Of a DNA stretch of 64,000 nucleotides, positions 7,763-15,831 are shown in pieces. Source of the stretch: Volucribacter psittacicida (GTDB taxonomy: Bacteria; Pseudomonadota; Gammaproteobacteria; Enterobacterales; Pasteurellaceae); NCBI RefSeq assembly GCF_004339025.1, contig NZ_SMFT01000003.1:1-64000 (forward strand), read 5' to 3'. The notes under the pieces are model-generated. The model made no database searches. It had not been told where the DNA came from and saw only the letters and a list, made by a program, of their open reading frames with translations. Within the stretch, counting starts at the first letter, position 1. Every line of letters starts with the position of its first letter. The translations under genes and the position numbers were made by a program.

Positions 7763-8884
7763 ATGCTATTACTAGATAGTGATAAATTGAGTGTAAGCTC
7801 AGTAAGAAAGATCATTGTTTTATCAGATAATGAGGCTGTTCAAAATAAAGTATTGCAATTATTGAGAACAGAAGGATTAGAGAATATTGATATCATAAAA
7901 AGTAGTTTTTTAGATGAGAATGTGGTTCTTAGTGCAGAAGAAGCTATTGGTGTAATTATTGATATTCAAGATGAAAGCGATATAACCGTTATTTCTGAAT
8001 CTATTAGCTCAATTGTTCCTCAAAATATGTGGTGTTGCGTAATAGGATTATCGGATTCTATACGTTTATCACAGCAATTATTAGAACAAGGTATCCTTTA
8101 TTTTAATTCCGAATCACAGCTTCGTTTAATGGCGAATAAGATTCGCTCTACGGATATTTCTATTCCTTGTACAAGAAATACAACGAAAGTTTGTGTTTTA
8201 ACTTGTAAAGGCGGTATTGGTGGAAGTTTTATTAGTTCTCATATTGCAGCAAATATTGCTTTAAATAAAAAAGTCCCAGTTTTACTTGCTCAAGGAAGTA
8301 ATGGTTCACAAGATTTGGATCTCTTATTTGATAAGAAAATACAGGGCGATGTGGTTGAATATATGGATAACTTATTTCTTTTTAATGGGGATCCTAATCA
8401 TTTGGCAGAAGATATTATTGAGAAATATAATTTCATTATTTACGATAAGCCGATTTTTAATATCAATAAAGATAACTTTTCTGAGTTTTTCACTTATAGT
8501 AATAACTTTGTTCTTATTGTTGAACGAAAAGTGGGATCGCTTCGAGTTGCTAAAAAGTTTTTAGAGCAATGCGAACGCGCCCGCCAGCTTAGTAATCAAC
8601 CTATTAGGACCTTTATTTGTCTTTCTGATAGCCGATATGATTCATCTAAATTGATGGCAAAATCTGATATTGAATCTTTATTAAATCATCCTATAGATGC
8701 AATTATTCCATTTATTAAGCAACCTCAAAATAAAACAGTATTAGAGGTTAATTTGAATAAAGCTTCTAAACGTGAATTTCATCAATTATCAATGAAAGTC
8801 ATTGGTATTTTATCTAGACAAATTAGAAAAAAAGACGATAAGAGCCTATTTAGAAGTATTTATCGTTGGATAATGAATAATTAA
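7763..8884 (+). CDS. tadZ: TadZ, ParA/MinD-like polar localisation protein
   Basis: A 373-residue cytoplasmic protein. The N-terminal ~125 residues resemble an atypical receiver domain without the phosphoacceptor. The C-terminal part is a MinD/ParA-type P-loop fold beginning VCVLTCKGGIGGSFISSHIAANIA. In the expected Walker A (KGGxGKT) the second lysine is replaced by glycine (KGGIGGS), so nucleotide hydrolysis may be weak or lost. TadZ proteins localise the Tad machine to a cell pole and recruit TadA. An AT-rich tail with basic residues ends the protein. The gap to tadA is 14 bases. Confidence 0.88.
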   Translation: MLLLDSDKLSVSSVRKIIVLSDNEAVQNKVLQLLRTEGLENIDIIKSSFLDENVVLSAEEAIGVIIDIQDESDITVISESISSIVPQNMWCCVIGLSDSIRLSQQLLEQGILYFNSESQLRLMANKIRSTDISIPCTRNTTKVCVLTCKGGIGGSFISSHIAANIALNKKVPVLLAQGSNGSQDLDLLFDKKIQGDVVEYMDNLFLFNGDPNHLAEDIIEKYNFIIYDKPIFNINKDNFSEFFTYSNNFVLIVERKVGSLRVAKKFLEQCERARQLSNQPIRTFICLSDSRYDSSKLMAKSDIESLLNHPIDAIIPFIKQPQNKTVLEVNLNKASKREFHQLSMKVIGILSRQIRKKDDKSLFRSIYRWIMNN

Positions 8885-8898
8885 TTTTATTTTTTATT

Positions 8899-10176
8899 AT
8901 GTTAACTAAAGAAAAACAAGCTTATTTCAGAAATCAAATTTTAAGTAATATTGACGTTGAAAGGCTAGATCAAATTCAAAGTGAAAGAGATAAGCTAATT
9001 GGCGAACTGTTACAGTTAGTGCATAGGATTTCAGATATTAACAATCAATACATTACGGCGGTAGACGCACAATTTATCGCAGAGTTAATGTCTGATGAAA
9101 TTTTAGGTTATGGACCATTAAGAGAATTAATGGAAGACGAATCCGTTAATGATATTTTAGTTAATGGACCCGATGATGTTTGGGTTGAAAGGGCCGGTAT
9201 TTTAGAAAAAACAGATAAATATTTTATAAATAATGAGCAATTAACGGATATTGCTAAACGTTTAGTCGCAAGAGTGGGACGACGTATTGATGATGCAAGC
9301 CCTTTAGTTGATTCTCGCTTACCTGATGGTAGCCGATTGAATGTGGTTATAGCACCAATCGCCTTAGATGGAACTTCAATTTCTATCCGAAAATTTAGTA
9401 AGTCAAAGAAATCATTACAAGATCTTGTAAATTTTGGTTCTATGACGAGAGAAATGGCTAATTTCCTAATTATTGCTGCTCGTTCTCGGGTAAATATTAT
9501 TGTATCTGGTGGGACAGGTTCAGGGAAAACAACATTATTAAATGCGTTATCTAACTATATTTCTCATCAAGAAAGGGTAATAACATTAGAGGATACCGCA
9601 GAGCTACATTTAAGCCAACCTCATGTTGTTAGATTAGAAACGCGTTTAGCAGGTGTAGAACATACTGGCGCGGTAACCATGCAGGATCTTGTGATTAATG
9701 CTCTTCGTATGCGTCCTGAAAGAATTATCGTAGGGGAATGTCGAGGAGCAGAAGCATTTCAAATGTTACAAGCAATGAATACAGGGCATGATGGTTCAAT
9801 GTCTACTCTGCATGCGAATAGTCCTAGAGATGCTATTGCTCGCTTAGAAAGTATGGTTATGATGTCTAATTTATCATTACCATTAGATGCAATTCGCCGA
9901 AATATCGCTTCGGCTGTACATATTATCGTACAAGCATCTCGTTTAAATGATGGTTCTCGTAAAGTAATGAATATTACTGAAATTATGGGAATGGAGAATG
10001 GGCAAGTTGTACTACAGGATATATTTACATATCAACCAAGCCAGTATAGAGATAAAGAAGGTAAAATTTTAGGCGAGTTTACTTCTCATGGATTATTATC
10101 TCGATCTATTGTTTATCAGAATGCGCAAGTATTTAATTTAAGCTCTGAATTGCAAAGTATTTTTGGAGGGCGGTAG
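8899..10176 (+). CDS. tadA: TadA secretion/pilus ATPase
   Basis: A 425-residue CpaF/VirB11-type hexameric ATPase that powers Flp pilus assembly. Walker A is GGTGSGKTTLLNAL (about 203-216). The Asp box is around VITLEDTAEL, Walker B around RPERIIVGECRGAEAF, and the His box at STLHANSPRDA. It contains the N-terminal GPLRELMEDESVNDILVNGP stretch typical of CpaF. This is the longest conserved protein of the locus, and its catalytic residues all look intact. The last codons are followed by tadB after one base. Confidence 0.95.
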   Translation: MLTKEKQAYFRNQILSNIDVERLDQIQSERDKLIGELLQLVHRISDINNQYITAVDAQFIAELMSDEILGYGPLRELMEDESVNDILVNGPDDVWVERAGILEKTDKYFINNEQLTDIAKRLVARVGRRIDDASPLVDSRLPDGSRLNVVIAPIALDGTSISIRKFSKSKKSLQDLVNFGSMTREMANFLIIAARSRVNIIVSGGTGSGKTTLLNALSNYISHQERVITLEDTAELHLSQPHVVRLETRLAGVEHTGAVTMQDLVINALRMRPERIIVGECRGAEAFQMLQAMNTGHDGSMSTLHANSPRDAIARLESMVMMSNLSLPLDAIRRNIASAVHIIVQASRLNDGSRKVMNITEIMGMENGQVVLQDIFTYQPSQYRDKEGKILGEFTSHGLLSRSIVYQNAQVFNLSSELQSIFGGR

Positions 10177-10177
10177 A

Positions 10178-11059
10178 ATGATTTTATATTATTTGATAAT
10201 TTCTTTTGGTATTTTATTATTGCTTTATGCTTTTAAAAGTATATTTACGCTACGTAAGAAAGTAATAGGAAATGATAAAACGTCATTTAGAATATCAGAA
10301 ATTTTAAATACTATAAAATCCAATATTTCGTTATGGAAATATTATTTTATTGCGGGAAACTCTAAGAATTTATTTAGAAATATTATTTTAACTTTATGTG
10401 TTTTTTTAGTTTTATTCACAATAAATAACTTATATTTGCAAGTAAATAAAACTATTTTTTTGATTAGTGTTATTCTATTGTTTATTCTTATTATTTGGAA
10501 AATTGGGCAACATCGAAACAGAAAAATATTTGAAGCATATTTTCCAGAAGTGATCCAAATACTTAACTCATCAACATCCTCAGGGGCAGGATTATTACAA
10601 GCATTAGAACGATGTGGTAAAGACATTTCAGGACAGCTTGGTAAAGAGTTTAAATCTATTTATAAACGCCTTTCTTTGGGAGAAGATCCTGTTTCGGTTT
10701 TTAATGATAGTTATGTTAGATACCCTTATAAAGAATTTTATTTCTTTATTACTATAATTAAAATTAATTTAGATAAGGGTGGGCAAATGCGAGAAGTGAT
10801 TAATCGATTAGGAAGGATGATCGCTGATAGTAAAAAAATGGAAAAGAAAAAGAAAGCGATGACTTCAGAGGCAAGAATATCTGCGATCATTGTAAGTTTA
10901 TTTCCAGTAGTCTTTTTTATTTTTATGAAATTTATGATGCCAGAGAATTTTGATTTCATTATTAATGATGATAATGGTAGATATATACTTTATTACGTTT
11001 TAGGTAGTGAGTTATTAGGTATGTTAATTATTTGGTGGTTAATGAGGAAGACAACGTGA
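10178..11059 (+). CDS. tadB: TadB inner-membrane platform protein
   Basis: A 293-residue type II secretion F-domain membrane protein; with TadC it forms the inner-membrane platform on which TadA acts. Hydrophobic segments are at the N terminus, about 60-105, and two at the C terminus (ISAIIVSLFPVVFFIFMKFMM and YVLGSELLGMLIIWWLM). The T2SSF core contains STSSGAGLLQALERCG and SLGEDPVSVFNDSYVRYP. I use ATG 10178 rather than an upstream TTG at 10163, because GGAGG (about 10164-10168) is properly spaced for it. Confidence 0.9.
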   Translation: MILYYLIISFGILLLLYAFKSIFTLRKKVIGNDKTSFRISEILNTIKSNISLWKYYFIAGNSKNLFRNIILTLCVFLVLFTINNLYLQVNKTIFLISVILLFILIIWKIGQHRNRKIFEAYFPEVIQILNSSTSSGAGLLQALERCGKDISGQLGKEFKSIYKRLSLGEDPVSVFNDSYVRYPYKEFYFFITIIKINLDKGGQMREVINRLGRMIADSKKMEKKKKAMTSEARISAIIVSLFPVVFFIFMKFMMPENFDFIINDDNGRYILYYVLGSELLGMLIIWWLMRKTT

Positions 11060-11910
11060 TATTGAATACAATTTTAATTTATTTATTATGTTTTTCTCTT
11101 GGTATTTTAGTACTTTTTATTGCTTTTACAAGAAAGAAAACATTTGATAGAAATAAACAAGTTCTATCGGGTGAAAGACCAAAAGAACATAATATAGAAG
11201 ATAATTCTAAGAAGAATAAGCAGCAGATTGAGTTAGAGTTATTAATTATCAATAATAATAAATTCTTAAAATTTTTAGGCTTATTAGATAAAAATGTTAA
11301 GTTAAAAATAATATTTACTTTATTAGTATCTTTTATTTATTATCTATTTAATCTTAGTGCTGATTCTACTAGTTTAATGCTTGCATTTTCTGTTATATTT
11401 ATATTAATAGTTATTATACCTGGTATTTTAACAAATGTTATTATAAATAAGAAAATCAAAGGTATTATGGTTGATTTGCCAGGTTTTATTGATCTTGTTG
11501 CTGTTTGTATTCAAACGGGGGTAACTATTGATGCCGCTTTAAAAAGAATATCTATGGACTTTAAAACATTAAACCCAGATCTTACTTATGTGATGTTAAG
11601 AATATTGCGTAAGGGGGAAATTGCTGGATTACATTCAGCATTAGATGATTTGGTGATTTCTTTGCCAACAAGAGAAATTAGAATGTTTTGTAATACATTA
11701 CAGCAAAGTTTAAACTTTGGTTCTTCTATTTATTCTAATTTAATTCAGCTTTCTGCTGATATAAGAGAACTTCAATTACTTACGATTGAAGAAAGGCTTG
11801 GAACGCTTTCTGCAAAGATGAGTATTCCATTGATTGTGTTTATTATGTTTCCAATTGTAATTTTAATTATTGCTCCTGGTATGATGAGGGTATTTCCAAA
11901 TGTTTTCTAA
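11056..11910 (+). CDS. tadC: TadC inner-membrane platform protein
   Basis: A second T2SSF-domain membrane protein of 284 residues, paralogous to TadB. An N-terminal helix (ILIYLLCFSLGILVLFIAF) is followed by a charged linker, two helices, and a cytoplasmic F-domain with LPGFIDLVAVCIQTGVTIDAAL. A final helix pair ends in FPIVILIIAPGM. The start chosen is GTG 11056, which overlaps the tadB stop (GTGA). A TTG 24 bases upstream would add eight residues. It overlaps tadD by 11 bases. Confidence 0.88.
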   Translation: MILNTILIYLLCFSLGILVLFIAFTRKKTFDRNKQVLSGERPKEHNIEDNSKKNKQQIELELLIINNNKFLKFLGLLDKNVKLKIIFTLLVSFIYYLFNLSADSTSLMLAFSVIFILIVIIPGILTNVIINKKIKGIMVDLPGFIDLVAVCIQTGVTIDAALKRISMDFKTLNPDLTYVMLRILRKGEIAGLHSALDDLVISLPTREIRMFCNTLQQSLNFGSSIYSNLIQLSADIRELQLLTIEERLGTLSAKMSIPLIVFIMFPIVILIIAPGMMRVFPNVF

Positions 11911-12664
11911 ATTGAAATTGACTAAAAAAGTATCTTTAATTGTTATAACAACTTTTCTTTCCGCTTGTACTTCTTTTAATTCTCCTGTAATGAGTAAAAG
12001 CGATTTTATTTCTAAAGAAAAGTTATATAACTCAACGCAAAATTATAACGCTTTAATTTCTCTATATAGAGATGAATTAAAGGTACAAGAAAATGACGCT
12101 ATTCGTTATAAACTTGCGGAATCTTATTATAAAAATGGGGATAGTCGTTCTTCCTTATTATATTTAAAACCCTTACTTGGACAAGGAAACCTAGTTTCTG
12201 CTGACGCAGGAGTGCTTGAAATTAGAAATTTAATCCAGTTAAATGAATATAGAAAAGCTATTGAAGCCTCTGATAGATTAGTTATTCAATATCCTAACAA
12301 TGCTGAAGTTTATAATTTAAAAGGCATAGCTTATGCGCAATTAGGTCAATTAGATGATGCTCAAGCGAATATTAATAAAGCAAGAGAGTTTTTCTTAAAT
12401 GATGTTGTGGCAATTAATAATCTTGCTATGTTATATATTATCAATGGGGATTATTTGAGTGCAGTTAATTTGTTATTGCCACAATATATGAATGGGATAA
12501 AAGAATCAAGATTGGTTCATAATCTTGTTTTTGCTCTAGTGAAAAATGGAGATAAAAAGTATGCACTTGATATTATTAAGAAAGAAAGATTAAATACTTC
12601 ACCAGAAAGTCTTGTAAATGCTTTAGAAAAAACAGAAAGAGTTTCAAATATTGTTGGAAGATAA
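11900..12664 (+). CDS. tadD: TadD tetratricopeptide lipoprotein
   Basis: A 254-residue lipoprotein. The signal peptide ends in the lipobox FLSAC with lipidated Cys23. At least three to four TPR-like helix pairs follow, such as AIRYKLAESYYKNGDSRSSL, AEVYNLKGIAYAQLGQLDDA and VAINNLAMLYIINGDYLSA. TadD is a pilotin-like or scaffold protein needed for secretin assembly in tad systems. Seven bases separate it from tadE if ATG 12672 is used there. Confidence 0.9.
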   Translation: MFSKLKLTKKVSLIVITTFLSACTSFNSPVMSKSDFISKEKLYNSTQNYNALISLYRDELKVQENDAIRYKLAESYYKNGDSRSSLLYLKPLLGQGNLVSADAGVLEIRNLIQLNEYRKAIEASDRLVIQYPNNAEVYNLKGIAYAQLGQLDDAQANINKAREFFLNDVVAINNLAMLYIINGDYLSAVNLLLPQYMNGIKESRLVHNLVFALVKNGDKKYALDIIKKERLNTSPESLVNALEKTERVSNIVGR

Positions 12665-12671
12665 TATCTTT

Positions 12672-13220
12672 ATGAATGTTACTTTAAATCATTTTTGGAA
12701 AAATAAGAAAGGTGTATCAAGTATTGAATTTACCTTGACTATTGGCGTTTTCTTATTTGTTGTGTTTTTAATTCTTGAATTAGCACGTATAGTTTTATTG
12801 TCAGCTTATTGGGATTTAGCTATTGCTGAAGGAGTAAGGATAACTAAAAATCAAAAAGCGGTTAATGGTAATTATGAAGAGCTATTTAAGAAAAACTTAA
12901 TTGAACAAAGAAACAAATATGAAAATTATACATTAGCATATTTAGCAGAATCATCAGATAGTAAAATAGAAGTTAAAGTTGAATATGCGGATACCTTAAA
13001 TGATTTAATTAATGGTAATTTTAGACAGCCAACTAAGGATAAAAATGGTAATTTAATTTCCCCGACAGGGAAAGAAGCGAGTATAGCAAGTTATACTGTG
13101 AATTATAATTATAAATTCTTATTACCTTTACCTATGTTGGCTGAGAATTGGGTTAATACATTATTTCAAAGAAAGATATTAATTGTGCAAGAATATGAAA
13201 GAACAGAGTATAAGTATTAA
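12672..13220 (+). CDS. tadE: TadE pseudopilin
   Basis: A 182-residue minor pilin-like protein. The leader ends KKG, and predicted cleavage is before VSSIEFTL, with Glu at +5, followed by the hydrophobic helix TIGVFLFVVFLILELARIVLL. The rest is a charged periplasmic domain. It would be processed by TadV and act in pilus initiation or anchoring. ATG 12672 was preferred to a TTG at 12651 because it places the cleavage motif at the usual distance and avoids a long overlap with tadD. Confidence 0.88.
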   Translation: MNVTLNHFWKNKKGVSSIEFTLTIGVFLFVVFLILELARIVLLSAYWDLAIAEGVRITKNQKAVNGNYEELFKKNLIEQRNKYENYTLAYLAESSDSKIEVKVEYADTLNDLINGNFRQPTKDKNGNLISPTGKEASIASYTVNYNYKFLLPLPMLAENWVNTLFQRKILIVQEYERTEYKY

Positions 13221-13794
13221 AATAAAACAAATTATTGTTAAACAAACAGGCTCTGTTTCAATAGAGTTTGTTTTTATGATAACGCTTTTAGTCTTTATGT
13301 TTGCTTTTATGGCTGATCTGGCGATAATGAGATCGACAATGGGAAAGCTAGATAATGCTTCTTATTCTTTGTCTAATATATTGAGAGAGCGAAAACAATT
13401 ATTTTTAGGCGATGAACGTTTAGATCAGTTGAATCGTAAAGATTTTGATAACTTTAAGCGACTTGCTAATGAAGTTATTTTTCCTAACAATGAAAGTAGT
13501 AAAGTCTATGTAGTATTAGAATCTTTGACCTTTACAACGACATCATCTAAACCTATTGCTAATTATACAGTAATAGGGGATACACAATATTGCCAACCTT
13601 ATAGAGAACTTAGTAAACAAGAACATCTTTCGCCTTATTCAGAAGGTTCAACAACGAATAAACCAAGAAAAGTGCCTTTATATCAAGTAACACTTTGTTT
13701 AGACGTGCCAAGTTTCTTTAAATCTATGGTATTGAATAATTCTCAATATGATGGAAATAAATTGCGTTCATCCTCGATTACTGTAGCAAGATAA
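13195..13794 (+). CDS. tadF: TadF pseudopilin
   Basis: A 199-residue pseudopilin related to TadE. A basic leader ending KQTG is followed by SVSIEFVFMITLLVFMFAFMADLAI, with Glu at +5. Two or more cysteines occur in the periplasmic part (TQYCQPY, VTLCLDV). The ATG at 13195 lies inside the tadE coding region (26-base overlap), which suggests coupling. An upstream TTG at 13183 would add four residues and is less likely. Confidence 0.86.
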   Translation: MKEQSISIKIKQIIVKQTGSVSIEFVFMITLLVFMFAFMADLAIMRSTMGKLDNASYSLSNILRERKQLFLGDERLDQLNRKDFDNFKRLANEVIFPNNESSKVYVVLESLTFTTTSSKPIANYTVIGDTQYCQPYRELSKQEHLSPYSEGSTTNKPRKVPLYQVTLCLDVPSFFKSMVLNNSQYDGNKLRSSSITVAR

Positions 13795-13804
13795 TGGGAT
13801 AAGT

Positions 13805-15391
13805 ATGATAACGTTAAAAAAATCTTTAATACTACGCGTAGTAACCTTTTATAAATGCCAGTCGGGTGTATATGGCATTATGATGGCAGTAATGAGTTTT
13901 GTGTTAATAGGCATCATTGCTTTAGCGGTAGATGGTTCTGGTATATTGCTTGATAAAGCAAGATTTGTTCAAGGTATGGAGCAAGCTGGGTTAGCTTTAG
14001 TTACAGAAAATAATCAGAATAGAAACGCTAATAATTCACATAGTGATGTGAGCCGACAAAGTGTGACTAAAAAAGATGAACAACAATTTGGTACTAAATT
14101 AGCCGCTCAGCAAGATAAAAGAAATCAAGAAATCATTCGTGGTTTAGTAAGAAGTTATTATCTTCCTAATACTTATTTGGCAAATGGCGAGGATGCCATT
14201 ACTGATAGATACCAATATTATTGTGCAAGGGTTAGAAACAATAAGGGAGAATTGTTAAAGTCTGTGGCTTGTGAATTATCTGGAGATTTTGACCGCCCTT
14301 CTTGGATTTATTTGGGGAAAAATAAAGGCTTTTCTTTAACATTCGCAGAAACGGTAAATATTGATTCTGGCTCTATTTTTGTGCAAAAGGAAATTGGTGA
14401 GAAATATCCTATTGATATTATGTTGGTGACGGATTTGACTGGATCAATGGATGAATATATAAATGGCGTGAAGAAAATTACAAGTTTAAGAAATGTGGTT
14501 GGATCTATTTCTAATACAATATTAAATTCACCAGATCAAAGCCCTTATAACAGAATGGGATTTGTCGCTTTCTCTTTTGGGGCTCAACAAACACAAAACA
14601 TTAGAAAATGTTATTTTCCTTATATTATTAATAAAGATAGGAATTCTGCACTTTGGGAGTATATGACTAAAACGATGGATAATAATACATCTGATTGGAT
14701 ATTGTCAGAATATATTATGGATTTTAATAAGTTAGTTAATTATTCTGCATCTATTAATAAGATTGATACTTTTGTTGGTAAAGATATTGAAGATTACCCT
14801 TCTTTTAATAAAGATGGTCGTTGCTTATATTATAATAGTAATAGGAATACAACTAGTTTTTGGTATACGCAAGGAAAAAATTCTAACTTAGTTAGAGATT
14901 TTAATGCATTAAGACCTGGAGGTGCTACATTGACCAGTTCTGGTCTTTTAATTGGAGCAAATTTATTAATGAATAAAAATGAAAATTATAAAGTTTCAAC
15001 TAGTGAATTGGCTACTAATACTAAACGATTTTTAATAGTTTTATCTGATGGATTAGATCAAATTTCTGCTAGAGTAGAAAGTGCATATGGTATTAAATTA
15101 GAAGTTACTAATAAATTATTAAACTTAGGAGCTTGCGATAGAATACGACAACGTATAGATTCTTTACAGGATAATAAATACCCTAAGCAAGATACTGTGA
15201 TTGCATTTGTTGCATTTGGTTATGAATTATCCATAGCTGATAGAGATTCTTACAACGCTTGGATTAAATGCGTTAAACAAGAAAATTACTATGAAGCAAA
15301 AAATGAAGCAGAGTTATTAGAAACTTTTCAGAATATTCTTGGTATTAATGAAGAAGTTGGTCGCTCGCTTAATCAAAGACCTAATTTCTAA
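13805..15391 (+). CDS. tadG: TadG pseudopilin-like protein with von Willebrand A-type domain
   Basis: A 528-residue protein, the last gene of the tad locus. Near the N terminus CQSGVYGIMMAVMSFVLIGIIALAVDGSG is the TadE/G-like membrane segment. The large extracytoplasmic region carries a VWA-type fold with a MIDAS-like motif DIMLVTDLTGSMDEY (about residues 200-215); a Thr occupies the place where many VWA domains have Ser. A second acidic strand is FLIVLSDGLDQ. Several cysteines could form disulphides. TadG is required for Flp pilus production in relatives; the metal site suggests a surface or matrix contact role, which is inference. Confidence 0.87.
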   Translation: MITLKKSLILRVVTFYKCQSGVYGIMMAVMSFVLIGIIALAVDGSGILLDKARFVQGMEQAGLALVTENNQNRNANNSHSDVSRQSVTKKDEQQFGTKLAAQQDKRNQEIIRGLVRSYYLPNTYLANGEDAITDRYQYYCARVRNNKGELLKSVACELSGDFDRPSWIYLGKNKGFSLTFAETVNIDSGSIFVQKEIGEKYPIDIMLVTDLTGSMDEYINGVKKITSLRNVVGSISNTILNSPDQSPYNRMGFVAFSFGAQQTQNIRKCYFPYIINKDRNSALWEYMTKTMDNNTSDWILSEYIMDFNKLVNYSASINKIDTFVGKDIEDYPSFNKDGRCLYYNSNRNTTSFWYTQGKNSNLVRDFNALRPGGATLTSSGLLIGANLLMNKNENYKVSTSELATNTKRFLIVLSDGLDQISARVESAYGIKLEVTNKLLNLGACDRIRQRIDSLQDNKYPKQDTVIAFVAFGYELSIADRDSYNAWIKCVKQENYYEAKNEAELLETFQNILGINEEVGRSLNQRPNF

Positions 15392-15414
15392 TTTAAACAA
15401 TTATTAATAAATAG

Positions 15415-15449
15415 AACCTAGCACTTTATATTAAAGGCTAGGTTTTTTT
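15415..15449 (+). terminator. terminator of the tad locus
   Basis: AACCTAGC (15415-15422) pairs with GCTAGGTT (15437-15444), followed by a T run, 24 bases after tadG. It separates the tad operon from the adhesin gene. Confidence 0.85.
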
Positions 15450-15652
15450 ATTTATTACTTATACTTATCTTATTTTAAAGGGAAGCGATAATCTTTAATA
15501 TATTACTAACATTTCTTATTTTTTAGTTATTTTTATCAATAGGTTATTTCTATCAATATAGGGCTTTTTCACTATGTATCATATATTTTTTCTATTTTTT
15601 TGTCTTTTTTCTTAAAATGTCTATTTTGTTGATAGTTATTGGCTATTATTGC

Positions 15653-15662
15653 GGGGGGGGGG
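15653..15662 (+). repeat. poly-G tract (G10) upstream of the adhesin gene
   Basis: Ten consecutive G, ending 169 bases before the adhesin start and 26 bases before a plausible -35 hexamer. The rest of this 440-base intergenic region is extremely AT-rich with several T runs. Length change here would alter spacing upstream of the promoter. Confidence 0.85.
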
Positions 15663-15688
15663 ATTGTAAAAAAATAATATAAAAAATG

Positions 15689-15716
15689 TTGTGGTCCGAC
15701 CTTTTTTCTATATAAT
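15689..15716 (+). promoter_or_regulatory. predicted adhesin promoter with small palindrome
   Basis: TTGTGG (15689-15694), a 16-base spacer, then a perfect TATAAT (15711-15716). Within the spacer region, GGTCCGACC (15693-15701) has inverted GGTC/GACC arms. The coding start follows 115 bases later, so a long untranslated leader is implied. Confidence 0.55.
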
Positions 15717-15831
15717 TAACGCTTTCGTATTTATATATGAAATATTTGCTTTTTATTAAAGTGATAGCAGTAAATAAGGTTTATCTTTATTGGTTAAATT
15801 AATATAAATTAATCTCAGGGATTGAAAAATT

